Notes: a model not told the origin generated them from the letters alone. 64,000 nucleotides of DNA from Lachnospiraceae bacterium (GCA_016294075.1 JAEDCQ010000002.1:62001-126000), one strand, 5' to 3'; shown: positions 16,920-26,063, numbered from the stretch's first letter. Numbers and translations: made by a program.

Positions 16920-17624
16920 TTAAATAAAATATCTTCTGCACAGATAATATTTTGAAAACTCAGTACGCTGCATATTTTCAAGGATAAGCGCGTGATAAAT
17001 AGGGTCCGGCAGATATTCATCATATTTTACTTCCAATAGTTGCATGCCGACAGGAAGAATCGGCCGTTTCCTAATGTTTCCATTGAAAAACTGCTCCACC
17101 TGGGTGGAAGAAGTAATATTACGGTCAAATGTGATACGGACATTTCCGTTTTTATATACATACGGAGTACGTTCATATGCAACGATTACTTTTGGTTCCA
17201 TACCGTCTGTCATTCGTAAAATCTGTAATTTTTGTGCTAAAGGCGGCAGCTTTTCAAAAGGTATGCTTCCTTTTCCGTATGCCAAAAAAATAAATTCTTC
17301 CATGGAAAGGTTGCAGCTTGTCTTGTGAATTTTGCCCTGCTCTTTTCTTTTGCATTCCAAACTGATTTTATCAGGACTGTTGCCGTAAATTCGAATACGG
17401 AATTTTTCACGCGGAGAAACCCCATCTTCGTTTTCATAGTAGCATCGGTTGTTTCTGTCATCAAAATAGAGACTTTTTATTCGATAAATACCGTCTGAAT
17501 CAACGTGTTTATCTTTGGGGAGAATACCGGAAAGCCGGGAAGAGAGTATGGCTAATTGGGCTTCTGTACAAAGATATTTGAATTCATGACGGTATTTAGC
17601 TTCCTGTAGTGCTTTATCCATCAT
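16920..17624 (-). CDS. VTC domain protein (polyphosphate polymerase-like)
   Basis: This 234-residue protein has the VTC tunnel fold known from the yeast polyphosphate polymerase Vtc4. The expected basic and acidic tunnel motifs are visible: RHEFKYLC at the N-terminus, IYRIKSLYFDD, KFRIRIYG, LECKRK, VAYERTPYV, RITFDRNI and the terminal LLEVKYDEYLPD. Most of the residues that bind triphosphate in VTC and CYTH relatives therefore appear intact. It begins MMDK with GAAGGAG twelve bases upstream. It lies between the CotH kinase gene (48 bases upstream) and DUF4956 (27 bases downstream). Bacterial VTC proteins of this type have no settled function; polyphosphate synthesis is a family-based guess. 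Confidence 0.85.
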   Translation of the reverse strand: MMDKALQEAKYRHEFKYLCTEAQLAILSSRLSGILPKDKHVDSDGIYRIKSLYFDDRNNRCYYENEDGVSPREKFRIRIYGNSPDKISLECKRKEQGKIHKTSCNLSMEEFIFLAYGKGSIPFEKLPPLAQKLQILRMTDGMEPKVIVAYERTPYVYKNGNVRITFDRNITSSTQVEQFFNGNIRKRPILPVGMQLLEVKYDEYLPDPIYHALILENMQRTEFSKYYLCRRYFI

Positions 17625-17672
17625 ATTACAGAGTTACTCCTTCGTAGTGAAAATATATTATCTACTATTTTC

Positions 17673-19598
17673 TTATTCGTTTTCTTTCCAGATAGGAATA
17701 AGAGTCATTTCCTCCGTAACCGGAGTGTCAAGCGTAAAAGGGATACCCATACCTTCTATCTCCCAATGATCAAGTTCTTTTCCTTCTACATAAATTGTAG
17801 GAAAGTCTTGCAATGATTCACCCGGGATTATACCAACTGTACGGTTGCCATTTTCACCTTCATATCGAAAATGAAGAAAACAGAGCGGTTTATCTTCAAT
17901 CCATACCTGATCCAGAAATTCTTTCCTCTCCAGAATAAACTTACGAATGTCCTCTGTCAATGCCCGGTAATTTTGAACTTCATCACCAAATTCCTGGTAA
18001 ACATGTGAAAAACGGGCATTATCCAACTTGGCAGAAGCCTCAATATACGATGTACATTCATCAATTTTCTGCGTTGACATCTGCTCAAGATATGAGGAAA
18101 ATTTCTCCGCATAGTTCTCTTTCACTTTATTTAAAAAAGGTTCATGCTGATAAAGATAATAGAACCAATTACCGTAAAATTCATGTAGTGTTAAAAAAGC
18201 TAAATCACGGGTATTTTTATTATATCCGTGATAGTTTCCGTAGGCTTTATCATAATCCCAGACCGGACCACCGAAAACCTTTTTACTGACAGAATCGGAG
18301 GGCTTATAAAAGTATGAACTGGTAGTTCCTCCGCCATTATTGCGGCAAATCTCTTCAACGAGATATTTATCTGCCCATGAATTCATATCAATATATTCAG
18401 TAAAATGTTTGCCTGTGTAAGGATTAATTCCGTCAGGAGAAATAATGGCATCTTCAATTTCCTGCATAAGACGGCTGATATATTGGATTTCTTCTTTGGA
18501 AGCATGCTTGGGATTTTTCAAAGCAAATTGTTCTCCCATATTGGTAGTAAAACCGCTGACAATCTCATCAAATTTATAACCGTAATCATGCTCAATCAGA
18601 TATCCGCCTGTAATATCGAAAGGATTATTCGGCAAAAGCAGTGCTTTTTGCGAGGGATTTTCTGAAATATAGGAATGCATTTTGGATAGATTCCCATTAT
18701 TTACGGCTAAATTTTTGGCTTCTAAATCTTCATATGGAAGACGATTTGGGGCGAATTCCACTTTTTCACAGATCAGGTACATTCCACCGTATTCCCCGTT
18801 AAAATAGACATCCACATATTCAGATTTAGGACTACCTTCCATATCTGCATGGAGAGCCATGTCATATGTGAGCTTATTACGAATGTAAGAAGGATCATAT
18901 ACATTACTTAAAAGTATCCATGTGTCGGATTCTCCCATATTAAGAAGATTTACGGGAGTATGGGTATCAATCTGATAAGATTTTTTTTCATATAAAAAAG
19001 TTTGGTTTCCCCTGGCTGAAATAGAGGGTAAGGTATCAGCATATAATACATTACCGACAGAATCCAATAATTCATAAGTACCGCCTTCAGAATAGGTTTT
19101 ATCAGCGTTTAGGTTTTCCATTGTACCGGTTTCGGATGTAATATATAAGGTTGGTAGTTTATCGGACTTTAAAAAAACAATGGTATCCTCTGCTATTTTA
19201 CGGTCAAATGTATCATAGAAAGAAACATGGTATTCTACATCTGTATCAAAAGAACAAACAGAAGTTATATTGCGCGTAATGGTTGTCTGTTTGGTTCCTG
19301 CAGAAAATACAACTTTATCAACACTTGTTTTTACACCAATCCCACTCATATCTGCAAAAGAAGGCATAAAAACATAACGAATGCCTGTAGGACTGTTATT
19401 ATAGGTTTTAATTGTTCTGTCAGCATCATAGAAAAAGGTAATGGAGCTGCAGATATCGTGATTTTCTATTAATGCTGCCGTTTCCAATGTCCTAAACAGA
19501 AAGGGCAGAGAAATAAACGGAATCAGTACGAATAATATCAGCCAGAACCATTTTAATTTTAATCTGACAGATTGTAAAAAAAATGTATTTTCTTTCAA
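17673..19598 (-). CDS. cotH: CotH-type atypical protein kinase, membrane-anchored
   Basis: CotH proteins are atypical kinases; Bacillus CotH phosphorylates spore-coat proteins on serine. This one (about 641 residues) starts with a transmembrane anchor (WFWLILFVLIPFISLPFLF), then has a beta-rich domain and a CotH kinase domain with SARGNQTF, KKSYQI, WILLSNVYDPSYIRNKL, YFNGEYGGMYLICEKVE and GGPVWDYDKAYG, the last probably metal-binding. The kinase domain would lie outside the membrane. I chose the TTG at 19598, eight bases after AGG; an ATG at 19667 inside the upstream gene is possible but has GAGG touching it. A second CotH protein lies at 52948. Its substrate is unknown. Confidence 0.82.
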   Translation of the reverse strand: MKENTFFLQSVRLKLKWFWLILFVLIPFISLPFLFRTLETAALIENHDICSSITFFYDADRTIKTYNNSPTGIRYVFMPSFADMSGIGVKTSVDKVVFSAGTKQTTITRNITSVCSFDTDVEYHVSFYDTFDRKIAEDTIVFLKSDKLPTLYITSETGTMENLNADKTYSEGGTYELLDSVGNVLYADTLPSISARGNQTFLYEKKSYQIDTHTPVNLLNMGESDTWILLSNVYDPSYIRNKLTYDMALHADMEGSPKSEYVDVYFNGEYGGMYLICEKVEFAPNRLPYEDLEAKNLAVNNGNLSKMHSYISENPSQKALLLPNNPFDITGGYLIEHDYGYKFDEIVSGFTTNMGEQFALKNPKHASKEEIQYISRLMQEIEDAIISPDGINPYTGKHFTEYIDMNSWADKYLVEEICRNNGGGTTSSYFYKPSDSVSKKVFGGPVWDYDKAYGNYHGYNKNTRDLAFLTLHEFYGNWFYYLYQHEPFLNKVKENYAEKFSSYLEQMSTQKIDECTSYIEASAKLDNARFSHVYQEFGDEVQNYRALTEDIRKFILERKEFLDQVWIEDKPLCFLHFRYEGENGNRTVGIIPGESLQDFPTIYVEGKELDHWEIEGMGIPFTLDTPVTEEMTLIPIWKENE

Positions 19599-19638
19599 AA
19601 CGTATACCTGATTTCTTTTTCCTATATAGAAAAATATA

Positions 19639-20766
19639 TTAATTTGAGTATGAGAATGTATCTCCATCCTCTACAATACAAATCATGGTTTTCCCGGTAT
19701 TCAGGGTAATTTCCTTTCCGTTATCGTCGTAGTATCTCGTGGCACCGTAATCGGAGGTTTTTTTCCAGTTTATATGAATTCCTTTTCCGTTTGTAAAATA
19801 CCAGCCGTCACGGGAGGTATCACTGCATTGGAATGCAAGATAACCGTTTTCGTCTCGTACCTCATGATAAGTAAACTGAATCAGGACATTCTTAAATGCA
19901 AGCTGTGTATCGGTTGCGGCATCCATATGTGCACCGTTAGATGGTTTCTGAAAACGATAATAAATACCGTCGTCAGGATTATATTCAAACCATGTCTGCG
20001 TAATGGGATAAGCATCTGCTAAATCAATTTTGGAAGCCGTAACAGCGTTGGAGCCATATTCTTCAAGGGTATTCGGTTTTGAAGCACTGGCAAACTGAAA
20101 ATGATTGTCATCGGAATAGTTTTCACGTGGTGTCATCGAATATCCGAGACGGTTGGCCTCTTTTGCAATATCTTTTCCGTTAAAATACAGATTCTGCGGA
20201 GCGGAACGATCCTTGCTGCGGAAAAAAACGCCTTCCGGTGCAACTAAAGCGTTGATGTTATTGGTATCGCTGCGGCCGATGACCTCGTCGATATAAAATG
20301 GACCACCTGCATGAACATAAATGGCATCCCATTCAAATGCCCAATAAACGTAATAATCGCGGCAGCTGCGAATGTTTCCGACACGCTCCAAGCCTGTCCA
20401 GTCACCATAAATAGCCATAAGACGTGTAAGCTCACCCTCAACAAGACATTCATATAGAATATCTGCTTTGGAAACATTGTATTGCGGAAGCGCGGATTTA
20501 TCGTTCGGAATCATAACAGCCAACGGACGCAGACTGCCGATATCTGCAGGGACCCATTCATTTGTCAGTCGGCTGCGAAGCATCCCTTCTTCCGGTGGAA
20601 CATCATCATCTACAATAACGTCCGTATTCTGTTCTATAGGTAATGTATCCTTTGTATTTTCTAAAGTCACTTCTTCAATAGGATTTTCTTTTGCTTTTTT
20701 ACCACAGCCCAAAAGATATAAAGAGGCGGATATGGTAAGTAAAGCTAACAGAATTGTTTTTTTCAT
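19639..20766 (-). CDS. yerB: DUF3048 (YerB-like) lipoprotein
   Basis: A 375-residue exported lipoprotein: the N-terminus MKKTILLALLTISASLYLLGC is a lipoprotein signal with the modified Cys in LLGC, followed by an acidic, Pro/Thr-rich linker. The body shows the DUF3048 pattern, including RPLAVMIPNDK, YNVSKADILYECLVEGELTR, GNIRSCRDYYV and a C-terminal domain near WYFTNGKGI. Bacillus YerB is a homologue of unknown function. AGAAAGG lies nine bases before the ATG. It is the first gene of the minus-strand unit and is driven by the promoter at 20807-20835. I infer an envelope location; no activity can be assigned. The gene symbol is by family resemblance only. Confidence 0.8.
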   Translation of the reverse strand: MKKTILLALLTISASLYLLGCGKKAKENPIEEVTLENTKDTLPIEQNTDVIVDDDVPPEEGMLRSRLTNEWVPADIGSLRPLAVMIPNDKSALPQYNVSKADILYECLVEGELTRLMAIYGDWTGLERVGNIRSCRDYYVYWAFEWDAIYVHAGGPFYIDEVIGRSDTNNINALVAPEGVFFRSKDRSAPQNLYFNGKDIAKEANRLGYSMTPRENYSDDNHFQFASASKPNTLEEYGSNAVTASKIDLADAYPITQTWFEYNPDDGIYYRFQKPSNGAHMDAATDTQLAFKNVLIQFTYHEVRDENGYLAFQCSDTSRDGWYFTNGKGIHINWKKTSDYGATRYYDDNGKEITLNTGKTMICIVEDGDTFSYSN

Positions 20767-20806
20767 AAATCAAAAGCCTTTCTAAAAAATATAAAAAACA
20801 AAATAT

Positions 20807-20835
20807 ATTATAGCACATTGCTTTGTATTCGTCAT
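20807..20835 (-). promoter_or_regulatory. Promoter of the DUF3048-CotH-VTC-DUF4956 unit
   Basis: Read on the minus strand, ATGACG (20835-20830) lies 17 bases upstream of TATAAT (20812-20807), which is preceded by TG one base away, an extended -10. The -35 matches four of six bases. Transcription would start near 20800, about 35 bases before the lipoprotein start. Confidence 0.7.
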
Positions 20836-20843
20836 GAAAATTA

Positions 20844-20872
20844 TTGAACCGTTTCGGAAAAGATAATATAAT
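20844..20872 (+). promoter_or_regulatory. Promoter of the glycan locus upstream of rmlD
   Basis: TTGAAC (20844-20849) and TATAAT (20867-20872) are spaced by exactly 17 bases. Transcription would start near 20879, about 40 bases before the rmlD ATG at 20919. It lies eight bases from the -35 of the divergent promoter, so the two may compete or share a regulator. Confidence 0.7.
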
Positions 20873-20918
20873 GAAAAAAATGATGATTTATCATAAAACA
20901 GGGAAAGGACTTATCTTT

Positions 20919-21767
20919 ATGAAAAGGATTATTATTACAGGCTGTAACGGTCAATTAGGCAGAGAAATTAATCGCTTTTATGCCGGAAATTCAGATATAG
21001 AACTAGTCAATACGGATGTTGAGGAATTAGATATCACAAATATTGATGATGTTATGAAAATGGCAAAGGAGGTAAATCCGTATGCCATTGTAAACTGCGC
21101 TGCATACACAGCGGTAGATGCCTGTGAGACAAATCAGGATATTGCATTTAAGGTAAATACAATCGGGCCTCGTAATCTGGCAATTGCGGCAAGAGAAACG
21201 GGGGCAAAAATTCTTCATGTTTCGACAGATTATGTGTTTGACGGAACAAAGAAAACACCATATTATGAGTCCGATTCCATCTGCCCGCAGAGCGTATACG
21301 GAGCTACGAAGGCAGAGGCTGAAAAAATGGTGCAGCAGATGGCAGAGCGTTTTTATATTCTTCGTACAGCATGGCTATACGGTGACGGAAAGAATTTTGT
21401 GAAAACAATGCTTCGGCTTTCCGATACAAATGATACTGTCAGAGTAGTGGGGGACCAGTTCGGCACGCCGACAAGTGCTTTTGAATTAACAAAAGCAATT
21501 GATTCACTGCTTTTTACGGATAATTACGGACTGTTTCATGCGACCTGTGAAGGGAGCTGTAATTGGGCGGAATTTGCAGCAGAGATATTCCGCCTTGCTG
21601 AAAAAAAGACAAAGGTAGAAGCTATTACTACAGAGGAATACGGGGCACCGGCAAACCGTCCGGCCCATTCCGTGTTGGAAAATTATATGTTTAAGATGAC
21701 AAACGGTTTTTTATTTGCGGATTGGCAGGATGCGATTGCAAAATATATAAAAGAATTGGATGCATAA
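20919..21767 (+). CDS. rmlD: dTDP-4-dehydrorhamnose reductase (RmlD)
   Basis: RmlD reduces dTDP-4-dehydro-L-rhamnose to dTDP-L-rhamnose with NAD(P)H. The 282 residues begin MKRIIITGCNGQLGREI, the Rossmann glycine motif, followed by NCAAYTAVDACE, LHVSTDYVFDG and YGATKAEAEK with the catalytic Tyr and Lys. The frame is open from 20844, but that upstream part overlaps the -35 and -10, so the ATG at 20919, with GGGAAAGGA nine bases before it, is the real start. No rmlA, rmlB or rmlC is in the window; the substrate must be made by genes elsewhere, or this reductase uses a different 4-keto sugar. Confidence 0.92.
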   Translation: MKRIIITGCNGQLGREINRFYAGNSDIELVNTDVEELDITNIDDVMKMAKEVNPYAIVNCAAYTAVDACETNQDIAFKVNTIGPRNLAIAARETGAKILHVSTDYVFDGTKKTPYYESDSICPQSVYGATKAEAEKMVQQMAERFYILRTAWLYGDGKNFVKTMLRLSDTNDTVRVVGDQFGTPTSAFELTKAIDSLLFTDNYGLFHATCEGSCNWAEFAAEIFRLAEKKTKVEAITTEEYGAPANRPAHSVLENYMFKMTNGFLFADWQDAIAKYIKELDA

Positions 21768-21779
21768 AAGGAGTTATTT

Positions 21780-23399
21780 GTGAAAAAGAAAATGCTTTAT
21801 ACACCTTGTATGCTGTTTCTTTTGATTATACAGCTATGCACGGCAGTATGGTTTTGTGCGCAGAAGCAGGGCTATCATTACGATGAATATTATTCCTATT
21901 ATTCTTCCAATGTCACATATGCTTTAGTTCCGACAGATATGGAATGGAAGGATACGAAAGAGATTCAAAGCGAGTTTATGGTTTTGGAGGATGAGGGCTT
22001 AGATTACGGTATGGTAAAGCTGATGCAGTCGCTGGATGTGCATCCTCCTCTGTACTATTATCTGCTGCATACGGTCTGCGGATTGACAAAGGGTGTCTTT
22101 TCCAAATGGCAGGGATTGTCCGTGAATCTGCTTTTTTTTGTACTATCATGGCTGGTGCTTTTGCAGATTACAAAAGAAATTACTCATAATGATAAATGGA
22201 AAACAATGGCGGTATGTGCGTTATTCGGTTTTTCTCCGGCAGTTTTCTCGGGGATTACCTTTATTCGTATGTATATGCTGCTGACATTTGAGTGCCTGCT
22301 TCTTTTATATGTGCATATCCGTGCTGTGATGAAGGAAAAAAGAACGTTTCCCGGTTTTTATCTGCCGGTAATTTTGCTTTCTTTTTTGGGATTCCATACA
22401 CATTATTATTTTGCGGTATTTCTCTTTTTTGTGGCCGCATCAACAAGTCTGTACCTCTTCTTTCATAAAGAAACAAGGCGTGCAGCATTCGGATATGCCG
22501 CATCCGTGTTATCCGGGTTGATTCTTTCCGTGATAACATATCCGGCCTGTATGCGCCATATCTTCAGAGGATATCGGGGAACGGAAGCGCAGGAAGCTTT
22601 TTTTGCCGTGAGTAATATATGGGAACGACTGACCTTCTTTTTTGATTTGACGAATGAATATACATTCGGAAGTATGCTTACCATCTGGCTTCTGGTTATG
22701 ATTATTTTGGGTGTGACAGAGAAGGTTATTAAGAATTACCGGAACCTTTCTAAGAAACATACAGAAAATGCTGAAAAGCCGGTATGGCAGCCGGATAAAA
22801 AGGCGGTAGCATTAACGGCGGTTGTGACACTGGGCTATTTTCTTGTAGTTGCCAAAACCGCACTTCTGAATGCGGAAGAAGCCATTCGTTACGAGATGCC
22901 GGTCTACGGACTGTTGATTTTGTTGGTTATCTTATTGACAACAAGACAGCTTTCTTTTTTTGAAACAGAGAAAAACAGAAGATGGCTGGCAGGGTTCTTT
23001 ATCGGGGTGTGTATCCTTATGCTTTTTGGGGAGATATACGGTCTTGCAAAAGGAAAAGTATGCTTTTTGTATCCCGAGGATGCAGAAAACATTGCATGGG
23101 CGAAAGAGCATGAAAAGGAGCCGGTTGTATATATTTACAATACATCCAATCAGTGGATGATATGGGATGACTCGGAAGAATTGATGCAGTACGAAAGCAT
23201 TTATTTTGTGAGCAGTGATCATACGGATGTAAAGCAGGATGCGAGACTGTCCGATGCAGAGCATGTATATGTATATAAAATGCGCGGAGATGCTGCAGAT
23301 GAAACTTACAAAGAATTAAAAAAAGAAAACGGCGGCTTTAACAACAGCAAATTAATTCGGGAATTATTATATTGTGATTTATATGAGATTAGCAGATAA
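21780..23399 (+). CDS. GT-C type membrane glycosyltransferase (GT39-like)
   Basis: A 539-residue polytopic protein with about ten hydrophobic segments and a C-terminal soluble extracytoplasmic part. The first loop contains GYHYDEYYSYYSS and, further on, SLDVHPPLYYYLLH, the same D-E...DVHPPLYY signature as the proteins at 12545 and 50465, which suggests a polyprenyl-phosphate-sugar dependent transferase. The start codon is GTG, with AAAGGAG six bases upstream; 12 bases separate it from rmlD. Its end overlaps the next membrane protein by 26 bases. Which sugar it moves is unknown. It could also be an oligosaccharyltransferase-like protein. Confidence 0.75.
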   Translation: MKKKMLYTPCMLFLLIIQLCTAVWFCAQKQGYHYDEYYSYYSSNVTYALVPTDMEWKDTKEIQSEFMVLEDEGLDYGMVKLMQSLDVHPPLYYYLLHTVCGLTKGVFSKWQGLSVNLLFFVLSWLVLLQITKEITHNDKWKTMAVCALFGFSPAVFSGITFIRMYMLLTFECLLLLYVHIRAVMKEKRTFPGFYLPVILLSFLGFHTHYYFAVFLFFVAASTSLYLFFHKETRRAAFGYAASVLSGLILSVITYPACMRHIFRGYRGTEAQEAFFAVSNIWERLTFFFDLTNEYTFGSMLTIWLLVMIILGVTEKVIKNYRNLSKKHTENAEKPVWQPDKKAVALTAVVTLGYFLVVAKTALLNAEEAIRYEMPVYGLLILLVILLTTRQLSFFETEKNRRWLAGFFIGVCILMLFGEIYGLAKGKVCFLYPEDAENIAWAKEHEKEPVVYIYNTSNQWMIWDDSEELMQYESIYFVSSDHTDVKQDARLSDAEHVYVYKMRGDAADETYKELKKENGGFNNSKLIRELLYCDLYEISR

Positions 23400-25143
23400 A
23401 AAAACAGTAAAAAGAATATTGGAAAGCTATCTGATTGCATTTGCCCTGATGAATGTATGCGGCAGAAAAACAACGGATGTATTTACCGTGATTTTTTTTG
23501 TGGTGGCATATATACTGCTGGGGAAAAGAGTACAAAATGCATCAAAAAGGGACAGCCTTATCGGTATTTTGACAGCGGGCTTATTTACGGCATTTTATGT
23601 TTTGGGCAATTGGGAAGCATTAACCGGTGGGCTGACGAATAAATTGTTTCTGGCATTTTATTTCGGCTGCACTCTATTGGGACTGGCATCATTATTTTAC
23701 GAAGGAATATTGTGCGTTTTAGTAAACAGCAGCAATATTATCATATTTGATGGGAAAAGGGATTTCCCGATAAAGGGCTTCTTATTGTCTGCGGTGTTAA
23801 TCTTTTTGTGTATGCTGCCGTTTTTTCTGACAAATTTTCCGGCGGTTATGACACCGGACAGCCTTAGTCAGTACAGGCAGGTTTACGGGACAGAAGCACT
23901 GAATAATCATCATCCGTGGACGCATACGCTGTTATTTTCGCTGTTCTATCATATCGGCTTTGCCGTTACGCAGGAAACATATAGTGCGATTGCCTTCTAT
24001 ACCGTGGCACAGATGATTTTAGTGGCTGCATGCATCAGCTATGTATGGTGTGCACTTTATGAAATGGGTTTGAAAAAGAAATATTGTGTGATCGGAATGC
24101 TTCTGTTTGTGATATATCCATATAATTTGATTTATGGCGTAACCATTTGGAAAGACATTTTGTTTTCCATGTCGGTGCTGGTTTTAAGTATTACTGTTTT
24201 CCGTATTCATTGTTTTTTGCAGGAAGGGAAGCCGGCAAAAGAAATAGTAAGAGATTTGATTTTGTATATTGTATGCGGCCTGGGTATGTGTATCCTGCGA
24301 CATAACGGATTTTATGCATTTGTGGCAGCCGCATTCTGTTTCCTGTTTATTTTCAAAAAATACCGGAAGGTTTTTGCGCCGGTTACCATTGCAATTCTCG
24401 GTATGGGATTTCTGATTAACGGTCCGATAATGAACATTGCAGGTGTAACTCCGGGAAATTATGCATATAAGCTGTGTATTCCTCTGCAGCAGATAGGGCG
24501 CGTGGTAGCGGACGGATGTGAACTTTCCTGGGAAGAAACAGATGCTCTGGAGAAGATAAATACATTGGATTATATACCGGAGAATTATCAAAAAGGCGGA
24601 GCAGATCCGATGTTTGCCTGGGTAATTTACGGAAATCAGGATTATCTTGTAAAAAATAAGGCAGAATATTTCAAGCTATGGGTTCGGATTGGGCTGCGCT
24701 ATCCGGGGAAATATATTCAGGCATTTTTGGACCAGACAAAAGGGTATTGGTATCCGATGGAGCCGGAGCAGGTAGTTTATTTCGGGATTACGGAAAATGA
24801 GGACGGACTATCCTCAAAGGCGGTTTTAAAGGGACCTGTAGTGATAAAGCTGCACGAAATTCTTTCCAAGCTGTATACGATATTTCCTTTATACGGAATA
24901 TTATATAGTATGGGAGGTATGTTCTGGCTGTTTCTTCTGCTTATGGCAATTTCTCTGCGGAACAAAAAAAAGAGTGCATGGACTGCGGGGATTCCTTTGT
25001 TTTTCCTGATGCTTACCGTATTTATTGCGGTACCGCTTGTTGCAGACATACGTTACGGTTATCCGCTCCTGGTATCGATTCCCGCTGTCGTGGCTACCAC
25101 TTTTTACGATAAGAAAAAGGAGTCATATTCTCTACACTCTTAA
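23374..25143 (+). CDS. DUF6020-like integral membrane protein
   Basis: A 589-residue protein with about twelve hydrophobic segments. The motif MTPDSLSQYRQ followed by NNHHPWTHTLLFSLFYHIG in the first large loop is, as far as I can tell, that of the DUF6020 family, which resembles GT-C enzymes and is common in Lachnospiraceae glycan loci. IYGVTIWKDILFS and CILRHNGFYAF are further conserved-looking loops. It starts at GTG 23374 inside the previous gene, or ATG 23383. Its 3' end runs 50 bases into the end of the convergent AraC-type gene. Glycosyltransferase activity is an inference from architecture; the name is from memory of the family. Confidence 0.7.
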   Translation: MIYMRLADKKTVKRILESYLIAFALMNVCGRKTTDVFTVIFFVVAYILLGKRVQNASKRDSLIGILTAGLFTAFYVLGNWEALTGGLTNKLFLAFYFGCTLLGLASLFYEGILCVLVNSSNIIIFDGKRDFPIKGFLLSAVLIFLCMLPFFLTNFPAVMTPDSLSQYRQVYGTEALNNHHPWTHTLLFSLFYHIGFAVTQETYSAIAFYTVAQMILVAACISYVWCALYEMGLKKKYCVIGMLLFVIYPYNLIYGVTIWKDILFSMSVLVLSITVFRIHCFLQEGKPAKEIVRDLILYIVCGLGMCILRHNGFYAFVAAAFCFLFIFKKYRKVFAPVTIAILGMGFLINGPIMNIAGVTPGNYAYKLCIPLQQIGRVVADGCELSWEETDALEKINTLDYIPENYQKGGADPMFAWVIYGNQDYLVKNKAEYFKLWVRIGLRYPGKYIQAFLDQTKGYWYPMEPEQVVYFGITENEDGLSSKAVLKGPVVIKLHEILSKLYTIFPLYGILYSMGGMFWLFLLLMAISLRNKKKSAWTAGIPLFFLMLTVFIAVPLVADIRYGYPLLVSIPAVVATTFYDKKKESYSLHS

Positions 25144-25927
25144 ATACCTTAATAAAATAAGCGCTGTCATTGAAACCGCATTGTTCTGCAATCGCTTCGA
25201 TAGAGTCATCTGAAAATCGCAGCAGGGATTTGGCGGTGGAGATACGCATATTGTTTAAATCGTTCATCAGAGTAACGCCGAAATACCGCTTGTATTCTCT
25301 GGATAAATGATATTTACTGATATAAAACATAGCGGCCAGAGAGTCCAATGTGAGCTTTTTAGAAGAGTTTGCAATCAGATATTCCCGTATTGTCTGAAGC
25401 TTATTCTGTAAAGAGACGGTCTCTCTGGTTTCTTTATTTTCGGTAAAGGAATACGTGATAATATCGGTTAAATATTTGTTTGCCGTTATTTCCGTTAATG
25501 CGTTTTTTTGCTCATGAGCATGATACAGGGCTGATAAAGTGGAAAGAATGGAAGAATTATCCGCCGGATGAAACAGGTAGGAAAATCCCATTTCCCGATA
25601 ATACTGATATAGTCCGGACAGGGATTTGCCGTAAAAATGAACCCAATTCAGTGTCCAGGGATCTTCCTTGCTGCTTTCGTGTGCATAGGATTCCTGACAG
25701 TCGATAAAAACACAGTCGCCTGTATGAATTGTCATTTTATGACCGCGGTAAGAAAAAAAACCGCTTCCGTTTACAACCACGAGAAATAAAAAAGAATGAA
25801 TATTTTCTCTTGTACTGATATGGGGGGACTTGCTGGTTAGTGTTCCGATTTCCTGTACATAATAAAGGTGCTCCCTCGCATAAGAGGAAGGAGTCGGCAT
25901 TAAACGGCTGCTTTGAACATGTAACAT
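25094..25927 (-). CDS. AraC-family transcriptional regulator
   Basis: A 277-residue regulator. The N-terminal half (about 1-150) is a cupin-like ligand-sensing domain with MTIHTGDCVFIDCQESYAH; the C-terminal 100 residues hold two helix-turn-helix units (LTLDSLAAMFYISKYHLSREYKRYFG and the second around IEAIAEQCGFNDSAYFIKVFK). AAGGAA lies nine bases before the ATG on the minus strand. The gene is divergent from gmd across a 193-base A+T-rich gap and its last 50 bases overlap the convergent membrane-protein gene. Its place inside the glycan locus suggests it senses a sugar and controls gmd or its own gene; neither is shown. Confidence 0.88.
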   Translation of the reverse strand: MLHVQSSRLMPTPSSYAREHLYYVQEIGTLTSKSPHISTRENIHSFLFLVVVNGSGFFSYRGHKMTIHTGDCVFIDCQESYAHESSKEDPWTLNWVHFYGKSLSGLYQYYREMGFSYLFHPADNSSILSTLSALYHAHEQKNALTEITANKYLTDIITYSFTENKETRETVSLQNKLQTIREYLIANSSKKLTLDSLAAMFYISKYHLSREYKRYFGVTLMNDLNNMRISTAKSLLRFSDDSIEAIAEQCGFNDSAYFIKVFKSVENMTPFSYRKKW

Positions 25928-26034
25928 AATGATTGTTTCCTTATTTTGAGAATGATTTTTGAATGCACCACAAATAGTAAAGCATATTTCAAATATAAAA
26001 GCAATATTTTACTATTTTTTAGCAAGAAAATATA

Positions 26035-26063
26035 ATGTCAAACATTAATATAGGGATTATACT
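26035..26063 (+). promoter_or_regulatory. Candidate promoter for gmd and the GDP-sugar genes
   Basis: ATGTCA (26035-26040) lies 17 bases before TATACT (26058-26063), in the 193-base gap between the divergent AraC-type gene and gmd. The rest of 25928-26034 is very A+T-rich and could hold the regulator's binding sites; I see no clear repeated half-sites. Confidence 0.5.

Noticed and set aside
20844..20918. RmlD start at the beginning of the open frame (20844).
   Set aside because: The bases carry a TTGAAC/TATAAT promoter, so they lie upstream of the transcript start.
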